64,000 nt of DNA from Solibacteraceae bacterium (GTDB lineage: Bacteria > Acidobacteriota > Terriglobia > Bryobacterales > Bryobacteraceae), in assembly GCA_021324015.1 (NCBI GenBank), contig JAJPJX010000116.1, positions 32,751-96,750 of the forward strand, read 5' to 3'. The translations under genes and the position numbers were made by a program. Under the pieces are notes generated by a model that did no database searches, was not told the origin of the DNA, and saw nothing but the letters and a program-made list of their open reading frames with translations. This document shows, one piece after another, positions 1 to 9,100 of the stretch (the stretch's first letter is position 1; each line of letters opens with the position of its first letter).

Positions 1-479
1 GGCGCGAGGCCGCGCAGGTCCACCACCGGGATGCGATACTCCGGGACCGTACCCAGGATCTGCTGCGCGCCGTCCTCGTGAATCACGGCCCGCAGCATCC
101 CGTGCCTCGCGATCAGCCGCCCCCACGCCGCCTCCAGCCGCCCCACCGAGACGCCGCGTACATCCACCTCCACGTAGGCGTGCGTGGCCACGTTGCCCAA
201 CTCGAACGCCTCGCTGCGGCCGACCAGGTACGCCTGCTGGACGTCGGTGAGGGAAAACGGCAGGCCCCAGCTTTCCGGCGATGGGGCAAACACGGGCCGC
301 CCGTTGGCGGCGCGCAGAAACGCCAGCACCTCGCTCTTACGTTCGGCGATCTGCTTTCGCAAATCTCCGGTCAGCACCCCCTCCGGAGCGCGGCAGCGCA
401 GGCTCTCACCTTCGGCAAACACCTGTACGCCCAGGCGCCGCAGTTGCGAAAGAAAAGGAGCTGTGCCGGCGCCTTTCAA
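1..479 (-). CDS. NRPS, N-terminal part: TubC-type docking domain plus cyclization-type (Cy) domain (partial)
   Basis: The first 160 or so residues of a third NRPS protein are visible; the rest lies past the left edge. Residues 1 to about 50 resemble the TubC N-terminal docking domain, which mediates protein-protein docking between assembly-line subunits. The next part carries FSLTDVQQAYLVGR, which fits the Cy-domain core FPLTxxQxAYxxGR and closely resembles the proven Cy start in the preceding protein. A Cy domain condenses and cyclizes Cys, Ser or Thr. The catalytic DxxxxD motif is not reached, so a plain condensation domain is not excluded. The start is TTG, with GGAGGA nine bases upstream, and overlaps the preceding stop by 4 bases, implying translational coupling. 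Confidence 0.88.
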   Translation of the reverse strand, partial: MKGAGTAPFLSQLRRLGVQVFAEGESLRCRAPEGVLTGDLRKQIAERKSEVLAFLRAANGRPVFAPSPESWGLPFSLTDVQQAYLVGRSEAFELGNVATHAYVEVDVRGVSVGRLEAAWGRLIARHGMLRAVIHEDGAQQILGTVPEYRIPVVDLRGLA

Positions 480-3400
480 AAGACCGCTTCCTCCACCCCT
501 CCAGGCAGGGCTTTGCTCTCCTGGGCTTCACCGGCAGCCCACCGGCAGGTCTCGATATGCTCGGCCAGGTCCGCCACCGTGGGCGACTCGAAAAATTCGC
601 GCAGCGGGATCTCCGCGCGGAAATGCGCGCGCAGGCGATTCACCAATTGCGTGGCCACCAGCGAATCCCCGCCGCTTTCGAAGAAGTTGTCGTGGATGCC
701 TACGCGCCCGGCCTTCAGCAACTCCCGCCAGATCTCCGCGACCTGCTCCTCCACGTCGTTGCGCGGCGCCACGAACGCCCGCCCGCCGGCCTCCGCGTCG
801 GAGGGCGCCGGCAGCGCGCACCGGTCTACCTTTCCCGTGGCGGTCATGGGCAACATGTCAAGAAACACGTACGCGGCGGGCAGCATGTACTCGGGCAGCT
901 TCCCGCGCAAATGCGCTTTCAGTTCTTCCGCCGCATACTGCCGGTAATCGAATCCGCTTCCCTCGTCCAGCCAGTGCTCCATCTGCTCGGCCGCGATGGC
1001 CCCGCCGGCAAAGCTGTGCAGCAGCATCTGGCTTGACCCAAGGCCGAACAGCGCCCGCAGCGGCTCGAACTGCACATACCCCATGGGACACAATCCCAAG
1101 CCCTGCTCCGGCGCTTCCGACATCAGTAACTGGCCGATGTATCCGGCTTCGATGAGGCAGTAGTCTCTGGATGCCTCCCCGTACATCGGCTCGATTGCTT
1201 CCATCTCCGCGATGAGAAAAACGCAGAAGGCCGCGCGCTCGAAAATGGCGCGGTTCGGACCCAGATAGGCGGAGGTGTCCACGCCCTCGGCGTCTCCGAC
1301 CCGGTCCAGCCGGTGACGCTCGGGATGGTAGTAATAGATGCCGCCCTGCAATCCCTCCACCCGCCCGGGCTTCACCAGGAGGTACGTTTGCACCGGGTAG
1401 AGGCCCCCGGCCGAGGGGTAGCGATACTTCGCCACCGGATACCCGTCGAGCGGCAGCGGCATCAGCGCGCTCAGAAGCGCAGCCAGCCGGGCGAGCGGCA
1501 TCTCCTCGTCCAGAAACTTCCGGAAGCTCTGCCGCCGGAGATACGATCTGCGCAGCGCGGCGCTGGACCCCGGGCGCTCCAGCACAGTCCCGGTCTCCCC
1601 GGGCTTCGGGCTGCGGATGCCGCGGTGCTCCATCTTGAACTCGATGCGCTCCACCGGATCCAGGTGCGCCCGGCGCATGCCCGGCGGCGTGTACGCGTCC
1701 ATCAGCACCTGCTGGTTCAGCGTCACATACGCCACCAGTCGCTTGTTCTGGCCTTGGCCGGCGGCCGTCACGACGCACGCGCGCACGGCCGCATGTTCCC
1801 GCAGTGCGGCTTCGATCTCGCCCGGCTCGATGCGGTGCCCGCGGATTTTGACCTGGTAATCCGCGCGTCCCAGAAACTCGATGTTCCCGTCCGCCCGGTA
1901 GCAGCCGAGGTCGCCCGTGCGGTACAGGCGCTCGCCGGTCAGCGGGTTGTGGACGAATCTGGCCGCGGTCATGGCCTCGTCCCGCCAATACCCTCTCGCC
2001 AGCCCCGCGCCGGCGCAGTACATTTCTCCCGGCACCCAGTCGGGACGGTCTTCATACTGGTCGTTGAGGATGTAGTAGCGGTTGTTCGCCACCGGCTGGC
2101 CGTACGGGACGCTTTTCCAGCTCCGGTCCAGCACATCCACGGAGAACCAGATGTTCCAGAGCGTGGTTTCGGTCGGACCGCCTACGCTCACCAGCGTGGC
2201 CTCCGGAGCCAGGGCCCGCAGGCGTTCGGGGGTGGACAGCGGAATCCAGTCGCCGCCCGTGAAAACCAGGCGCAGCCTCTCCGGCCGCCTCCCGCACGCG
2301 CCCGATTCGTAGCCATCCAGCAGCATCTCGAGCATGGCCGGCACAGAGTTCCAGATCGTGACCCCGCGCTCCTCGAGCAGTTGCGTCCAATGCGCCGGAT
2401 CGTAGGCCCGATCCGCCGCCGGGATCACCAGCGCGCCGCCCGCCGCGGGCACGCCGAACAGATCGTAGACGGACATGTCGTGGTGCATCGCGGTCACCGC
2501 CAGCACGCGGTCCCGCGGCCCCACGCCGAACCGCCGGTTGGTCTCGAGCACCGCGTTCACCGCCCCCCGGTGCGCGATCGTGACGCCCTTGGGAGCGCCC
2601 GTCGAGCCGGAGGTGTAAATCACGTACGCCAGGTCATCCGGGCCGGCCGCCGGCGCGAGCGGCTCGCCGCTCTCTCCCTCAATCTCGGAGTCCTCGATGC
2701 ATAAAATTGCCAGACCCGCCGGCCACTCTTCCTTCTCCCTCAGGTGCGGCTGAGTAAGCACCACGCGCGCTTCCGCCTGCGCCAGCATCTTCCACAAGCG
2801 TTCCCGCGGAGAGCGAATATCCAACGGCACGTAAGCCGCGCCCGCCGCCAGAATTCCGTACGCCGCCACGGCTTGTTGCCAGCCCTTCTCCATGGCCACG
2901 GCCACCAGTTCGTTCCGGCCCACGCCCAGTCCGCGCAGCCGCCGGGCGGTCTGGTTCGCCTTGCGGCCCAGTTCCCTGAAGCTCAGCGTCCGCTCCGGTG
3001 AAATCACCGCCGGCGCCTCGGGGCGCTCGCGCGCCTGCGCCGCAAGCAGCCCGTCCAGCGTAACCTCGGGAATCGGCGTGCTGCGCGCCTGCGCCTTCCG
3101 GCGGTCCAGGTGCGCCGCCGGGATCAGCGGCAGGCTGCGCGCTCCCCAGGTCGCCTCGTCCCTCGCCAGCCGCTCCAGCAGCCCCTTATAGGCCCCGAAC
3201 ATGTCGTCCACCATCCCGGGTGGGAAAAGATCTTCCACCGCGTCCCAGTAACAGGTGACTGCGCCGCTCTGCTCGTAGATCACCTGGTTGTCGAGCCACA
3301 CCTGCGGCGTCTGGCCAATGGAGTGCACGATTTTCCCGATCTTGCGCTCCACCACGTCCAGCGGCACTGCCGAGTCCGCGTCTACCCCGTACGGCAGGCT

Positions 3401-6133
3401 CGTGAACACAATTGGCATGCGCGCGCCCGCGATTCGGCCCTCGGCCTGCGAGATCTCGCGAAGAATGCGCACGCCATTCACGTACTGGTGCTCCAGCCCC
3501 TTCCACAACCGTTCCTGCACCCGCCGCGCGCGCTCCTCGAAGCAGGCGCCCCCGCCCTCCGCGGCCACCAGCGTGAACGACGTAAAGGTGCCCACGAGGC
3601 TGTTCACCTGCGGGTGGAGTGGCTGCCGGTTGAACAGCGGCACGTTGATCGTAAACTGCGGGCTCTTGCTCCAGGCCGCCAGCACCTCGGCATAGGCCGC
3701 CAGAAGCAGTCCGGGCGGCGTCAGCCCGGCGCGCCTGGCCCGGACTTTCAGCTTTTCCCAAAGATCCGGCTCTAACCGCGCTGTGCGGCGGCGGAAGCGC
3801 GGAGCGCTCAGTCCCGCCGGATGCCTGGTCATGGGTAGTTCCGGCGCTGGAGGCAGCGCGCCCACCTGCTCCCGCCAGTACTCCAGCGACTTCCGGTAAA
3901 GTTCCGAACTCTCCAGTTCCGCCAGCGCCGCCACGTAATCCCGGAAGGAGAACTCCAGCCGCTCCGGCTCCAGGCGGCAGTTCGGATCTTCGTAAAGCCG
4001 GCCGAGTTCGGACATCAGCAGGATGTAGCTCCAACCATCCACGAACAACCCGTCGATGCTCATGTGCAGCCGGACCCGGCGCTCATTCAGCCGCGTGGCG
4101 CGCAGTTCAAACAAGGGCCACTGGTCCGCCGGACGCACCTGGTGGGACATGCGCTGGCGGATCGCCTCCAACCGCGCCGTCTGCGCCTCGGGCGGTTGCG
4201 CGCTCAGGTCCGTGAGCTCGATCCGGTACTCCGGAACGTCTTTCAGAACCCGCTGCTGCCCGTCCCCGGTGGCCACGGCGCGCAGCATGTCGTGTCGCTT
4301 GATTAGCCTCTGCCAGCCGAGCTCCAGCCGCCCCAGGTCCAGCGTTTCGCTCTCGATCTCCGTGTAGGCGTGCGTGGCCACGTTGCCCATGTCCACCGCG
4401 TCTCCGCGCCCCACCCAGTAGGCCTGTTGCAGGTCGGTCAGCGGGAAAGGCTCGTGCCAGCGTGCCGGATCGGCCGTAGCCGGGGGAAGGCCGGCCGCCT
4501 GAGGCTCCGCAGTCCCCGCCCCCCGGTCGATCACACCCGCGAGGCTGGCGATGGTCGGGTTCTCGAACAAGACGTGCAGCGGCAGGTCCGCGCCGAACGC
4601 TTCGCGTAGCCGGAACATCAACTGTGTGGCCAGCAGCGAATGCCCGCCGAGCTCGAAAAACCGGGCATGCACATCCAGTGGCGCCACTCCCAGTACGGCG
4701 CTCCAGATCTGCGCCGTGATCCTCTCGGTGGCCGTGCGCGGCGCGGTGACTGCCGCCGTACGCGCGAGCCGGCGGATGCGCGGCGTCTCACCGGGTGCCG
4801 CCACCGCCGCGAGGGACGCCACCCGCGGCTCCGCGTCTAGCGCAACCGCCCGCAGCAGCGCCACAAGATGACGGCGAATCTTGCGCGCCTCGGGCTCCCA
4901 CGTGCGCGCGCGGTCGTAGGTAATGCGGAGGCGCAGTTCCTCGTCCGGCACGGCCAGGATGGTCAGTGGGTACGCCGTGTGCGCGCCGTGGAATCGGCCC
5001 TCGCGTAGTGCCAGTCCGGGAGCTCCGCCATACCCATCCCCCGCCGCCGAAGGATAGTTCTCCACTACCACCAGGCTTTCGAACAGAGGCATCGCCGCGG
5101 GCAGCCCGATCCATTGCTGGATCTGCGCCGCCGTGGCGAATTCGTGCGGAGCCTGGTCCAATTGGCACGCCTGGAGTTCCCGCAGCCAGTGCCACAACCG
5201 CTGCTCCTCCTCCACGGCGACGCGCACCGGCGCCGTGCGGAGGAACAGCCCCACCATGCGCTCCACGCCCGGCAAGTCGGCCGGGCGGCCGGAGACGGTC
5301 CTGCCGAACACCACGTCCCGCTCGCCGCTGTACCGGCTGAGCAGCACCGCCCACAGGCCTTCGAGGAGCGTACTCCAGGTGATCCCGTTCCGCCGGAGAG
5401 CCGCCCGCACCGCGGAGGTTTCCTCGCGGGAAAGCGCCCCCTCGACCGCGGCCCAGCCGCGCCCCGCGCCGTCCTCGCTCGCTTCCTCCACCTCGCCCAG
5501 CGCCGTGAAGTGCGAAAAGCCCGCCAGTCGCTCGCGCCAGAATCGCTCCGCGGCGCCGTGGTCGCGACGCCCCAGCCAGGCGATGTACTCCGCGTAGGGG
5601 CGCGCCGGTGGGAGCCGCGGCTCGCGCCCCTGGCGCACAGCCTCGTGGCACTCCGCCAGTTCCCCTAGAATCAGCGGCAGGCACCAGCCGTCCATCAGCA
5701 AGTGGTGCGCCGTCCACAGGAAGATGTGCTCGTCTTCTCTTGTGCGGAACAGCGCCGCCCGCATGAGCGGCGCGCGGTCCAGCCGGATCCCCCGCCGGCG
5801 TTCCGCTTCCATGCGGGCCGCCAGGGCCTCCCGCCGCGCGGCCGCCGGCTTCTCCCGCCAGTCTTCCACCTCGATCGGAAGCTCCACCTCCCGCAGCACC
5901 ACCTGCATGGGCTCTTCCTGCTTCTTCCAGAGGAAGCGAGTTCGCAAGGCGGTGTGGCGTTCCAGCACCCTGCGCCAGGCTGCCTGGAACGCGCCGTAAT
6001 CCAGCGCGCCTTGCCAGTTCCAATAAGCCTGCTCCAGGTGCAGGCCCGGTTCAGCGGCAGCCAGGCTCTGGAAGAGCATGCCCTGCTGCGAGGGCGAGAG
6101 CGGATAGATGTCCTCGATCTCTCTCTGGCTCAA
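476..6133 (-). CDS. NRPS, C-PCP-Cy-A(oxidase)-PCP
   Basis: An 1885-residue NRPS. Order: condensation domain (HHLLMDG about residue 142), carrier protein (GGHSL about 494), heterocyclization domain (DxxxxDxxS as DGLFVDGWS about 695), adenylation domain (YTSGSTGAPKG about 1173), an inserted nitroreductase-like oxidase (about 1510-1715, with YPSAGGLYPVQTY), the end of the A domain (TATGKVDR about 1763) and a second carrier (GGDSL about 1820). Cy-A-Ox-PCP is the known architecture for thiazole or oxazole formation, with the oxidase between A8 and A9 as in EpoB. By-eye alignment gives pocket residues D-M-Y-N first, close to DLYN of cysteine domains, so thiazole is favoured but unproven. The first C-PCP unit has no adenylation domain. 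Start is TTG after GGAGG, one base past the previous stop. Confidence 0.95.
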   Translation of the reverse strand: MSQREIEDIYPLSPSQQGMLFQSLAAAEPGLHLEQAYWNWQGALDYGAFQAAWRRVLERHTALRTRFLWKKQEEPMQVVLREVELPIEVEDWREKPAAARREALAARMEAERRRGIRLDRAPLMRAALFRTREDEHIFLWTAHHLLMDGWCLPLILGELAECHEAVRQGREPRLPPARPYAEYIAWLGRRDHGAAERFWRERLAGFSHFTALGEVEEASEDGAGRGWAAVEGALSREETSAVRAALRRNGITWSTLLEGLWAVLLSRYSGERDVVFGRTVSGRPADLPGVERMVGLFLRTAPVRVAVEEEQRLWHWLRELQACQLDQAPHEFATAAQIQQWIGLPAAMPLFESLVVVENYPSAAGDGYGGAPGLALREGRFHGAHTAYPLTILAVPDEELRLRITYDRARTWEPEARKIRRHLVALLRAVALDAEPRVASLAAVAAPGETPRIRRLARTAAVTAPRTATERITAQIWSAVLGVAPLDVHARFFELGGHSLLATQLMFRLREAFGADLPLHVLFENPTIASLAGVIDRGAGTAEPQAAGLPPATADPARWHEPFPLTDLQQAYWVGRGDAVDMGNVATHAYTEIESETLDLGRLELGWQRLIKRHDMLRAVATGDGQQRVLKDVPEYRIELTDLSAQPPEAQTARLEAIRQRMSHQVRPADQWPLFELRATRLNERRVRLHMSIDGLFVDGWSYILLMSELGRLYEDPNCRLEPERLEFSFRDYVAALAELESSELYRKSLEYWREQVGALPPAPELPMTRHPAGLSAPRFRRRTARLEPDLWEKLKVRARRAGLTPPGLLLAAYAEVLAAWSKSPQFTINVPLFNRQPLHPQVNSLVGTFTSFTLVAAEGGGACFEERARRVQERLWKGLEHQYVNGVRILREISQAEGRIAGARMPIVFTSLPYGVDADSAVPLDVVERKIGKIVHSIGQTPQVWLDNQVIYEQSGAVTCYWDAVEDLFPPGMVDDMFGAYKGLLERLARDEATWGARSLPLIPAAHLDRRKAQARSTPIPEVTLDGLLAAQARERPEAPAVISPERTLSFRELGRKANQTARRLRGLGVGRNELVAVAMEKGWQQAVAAYGILAAGAAYVPLDIRSPRERLWKMLAQAEARVVLTQPHLREKEEWPAGLAILCIEDSEIEGESGEPLAPAAGPDDLAYVIYTSGSTGAPKGVTIAHRGAVNAVLETNRRFGVGPRDRVLAVTAMHHDMSVYDLFGVPAAGGALVIPAADRAYDPAHWTQLLEERGVTIWNSVPAMLEMLLDGYESGACGRRPERLRLVFTGGDWIPLSTPERLRALAPEATLVSVGGPTETTLWNIWFSVDVLDRSWKSVPYGQPVANNRYYILNDQYEDRPDWVPGEMYCAGAGLARGYWRDEAMTAARFVHNPLTGERLYRTGDLGCYRADGNIEFLGRADYQVKIRGHRIEPGEIEAALREHAAVRACVVTAAGQGQNKRLVAYVTLNQQVLMDAYTPPGMRRAHLDPVERIEFKMEHRGIRSPKPGETGTVLERPGSSAALRRSYLRRQSFRKFLDEEMPLARLAALLSALMPLPLDGYPVAKYRYPSAGGLYPVQTYLLVKPGRVEGLQGGIYYYHPERHRLDRVGDAEGVDTSAYLGPNRAIFERAAFCVFLIAEMEAIEPMYGEASRDYCLIEAGYIGQLLMSEAPEQGLGLCPMGYVQFEPLRALFGLGSSQMLLHSFAGGAIAAEQMEHWLDEGSGFDYRQYAAEELKAHLRGKLPEYMLPAAYVFLDMLPMTATGKVDRCALPAPSDAEAGGRAFVAPRNDVEEQVAEIWRELLKAGRVGIHDNFFESGGDSLVATQLVNRLRAHFRAEIPLREFFESPTVADLAEHIETCRWAAGEAQESKALPGGVEEAVF

Positions 6134-6134
6134 T

Positions 6135-9100
6135 TCAATCCTCCGACTCCAGGTCCGCCAGCACCCGTGCGAGCTTCGCGCGGCTCAATTGCGCCGCCGG
6201 AAAGTCCGCGGGCGTGTACAGCGCCGCCCCCGCCGAAACCCAGCGCGGCAGCAGTTCCCGTAGGGAACACGCCAGCCGATCCGCCAGCAGGTTCCCCTCG
6301 CTTGGCGAAAACGCGCCGGCCGCCGCCGTGAGCCGGCACTCCAGCCGGCCCCCCGCCACCCAGGCATCCACTTGCAGGCCGTGGCTTGCGGGCAGGCGCG
6401 CATCCCGGCTCAGCCCGCCCGCCGCCGGCCCGTCCATCTGGCCGAGATAATTGAACAGTAGATCCGATCGAGGCGCCTCCCTCAGTTGCGGCGCCGTGTC
6501 TTCCCGCAGGTAGCGCAGAATCCCGTACCCGAACCCGCGCTGGGGGACGGCGCGCCGCTGCTCCTTGACCGCCAACAGCAGTTCTGCGGGCGAGTCGGCT
6601 CCCCGGAGGTCGAGCAGCAGAGGAAAAATCGCCGTGAACCAGCCCACCGTGCGCGAGATGTCCACGCGTTCCAGCGGATGCTCCCGGCCTTGCGACTCTA
6701 ACTCGATCCACAGCCGCGGATTTCCGATCCATTCCGCCAGCGTCTGCGCCAGGGCCGCGAGCAGGAGTTCCTCCACCGTGGCATGGCAGGCGCGCGGAGC
6801 CGAGCGCAGAAGCAACTCGGTCTGCCTCTCATCCAGCGAAATGCGGGCCTCGTGCGTACCGGCCCCGTACTCCCGCCGCCCCGCAAACGCCGCGCCTCGC
6901 CAATCTCGCGAAAGCCAGGACGGCATCTCCGCCAGCACGGCCTCCCCCGCAGCATATTCCTGCAACCGCCGCGCCCACGCGGGGAACCCGCAGGTCTCCG
7001 GGGGCAGCGGCATTCCCCGGCAAAGCAGGCTGAACTCTTCCAGGAGTATGTGCCACGATGCGCTGTCCACGACCATGTGGTGCGCCACCCACAGCACTCT
7101 CGCCGGCCGCCCGGAACCAGCGCGAACCAGAGCCGCGCGAAACACCGGGCCGCGCGCCAGGTCCAGTGCCGCGTGCAGCCGCGCAGCAGCCGCGTTACAT
7201 TGCTCTTCGCTTTCGGAATCCACTACGCTCAGCAAGTCTGCTGTTTCGCGCGGCGCGGCCGCCTGCCGCCACCCCTCCGCCGTGCGCTCGAAGCGCAAAC
7301 GCAGCGCCGCGTGCCGCTCCGTCAGGCGGGCCAGCGCGGCGCGCACGGCTTCCAGTTCCAGATCTTGCGGGACCTCGAGCAGCATCCACTGGTTGAAGTG
7401 ATTGCGCCCCGATGCGTCCGCGAATTCCTCCAGAAACCGCCTCTGCATGGGGGCCAGCGGCGCCGGACCGTCGTCTTCTTCCTGGCCCTCGGCGCGCGCG
7501 GGGGCTGTGCCGATCTCCGCGCACAGCCCGGCAATGGTCTTGTGCTGAAAGATGTCTTTCGTGGTCAGACGCAGGCCGGCCAGCGCCGCCTTGGCGGCGA
7601 TCTGGATGCTCAAGATAGAGTCGCCGCCCAGTTCGAAGAAGTCGTCGTGGACGCCGATGCGCTCCGCTCCCAGCACCTCGGCCCACACCCCGGCCAGGGT
7701 CTTCTCCGCGGGCGTGCGGGGCGCCACGTATCCCGCCGCCGGCTCGGCTCTGCCGCAACTCTCGCGCGCCAGCGCCGCCCGGTCGATCTTGCCGTTGGGG
7801 GTCACCGGCAGCGCCTCGCGAATTACGATGGAGGACGGCAGCATGTAGGCTGGCAGCCGCTCGGCCAGCGCCCGCCGCACCTCCTCCGCTGTGAGAAACG
7901 GCTCGGGAAGCTGCGCCGGCTGGGCGTAGCTCCCCGCCGGCGAGGTCCGCCGCGCGCCCTCTCTCGCCGCGTAGACGTAGTAGTTCGTACACGTGCCGGC
8001 TTCGAGTTGCCAGTCCTGTTCCACCGCCACCTGGTAGCCGCGCTCCGCCAGCAGCGCCCGCACCGTTCCCAGCCGCCCACCCAGATCGTGCACCTCCATG
8101 GCGATCTGCCGGATCTTGGGCCAATCCCCAGCGTCGATTCCCTCGAGTACATCCAGCTCGCTTTTTTCCACGTTGATCTTGAGCAAGTCGATGCGCCCGA
8201 TCCCGCGCTCCGCGATCAGGCGCGAAAGCGTGGTGACCTCGATCTCCAGTTCCTCGCTGCGAAAGCGGCTGTCCAGGAGTTCTTCGAACGCTGCCGTGCC
8301 GCCCCTTTCCAGCGCGTCCTCGCGCCCGCGAGCGCTCTCCTGCCGGCGCACGAAAGAGCGCACCACCTGTTTTTCGGCCTCCACATCCGCGTAGACGCCG
8401 GAAAGCGACGTGAAGCCCGGATAATGCGTGTACCGGCGCCGCCCCGCTTGGTTCGAGAGCCCGGTTTCGAGCACACACACCTGCGCGCCGTACAACTCGG
8501 CGTTGAGCCGCAATGCCTCGCAAGCCGCTAGGTTGGGCTCCGCGGCATAGATGCGCACCCCCGGCGCGCACAGGTGCGCGAACAGCGTGAACAGCCCTAT
8601 GTTCGCGCCCGCGTCGAAGACGCAGTCCCCCGGCCCAATGCTGATGCCGTGCCGCAGATACGCGCGATTCTCGAACAGGTCGCGATACAGGAAGTCCGTC
8701 TCGTTGGCGTTGATCTCCACCACCGCCAGTCCGTTTGGCAGCCGGCGGCGGGGTCTTCCGCCGGCCGAAGCGCGTCGCGCCGGGTCCGGCGCCACGTGGG
8801 CAGCGAGCCTGGCGTGTCCCGAGCCCGCATCCGCCAGCACCGCCGCGGCCTCCCGCACACCTGGCACGCCCCTCAGCGCGCTCTCGATCTCCTCCAGTGC
8901 GATGCGGAATCCCCGCCACTTGATCTGGCCGTCTGCCCGCCCGCGGAACTCGATGCTGCCGTCTGGCAGGTAGCGGCCAAAATCGCCCGTGCGATACATC
9001 CGGGCTCCGGGATCGTCCGCGAACGGGTCCGCCACGAATCGCGCGGCAGTGAGTTTGGGCCGCTTCCAATAGCCGCGCGCCACGCCTGCGCCCGCAATCG

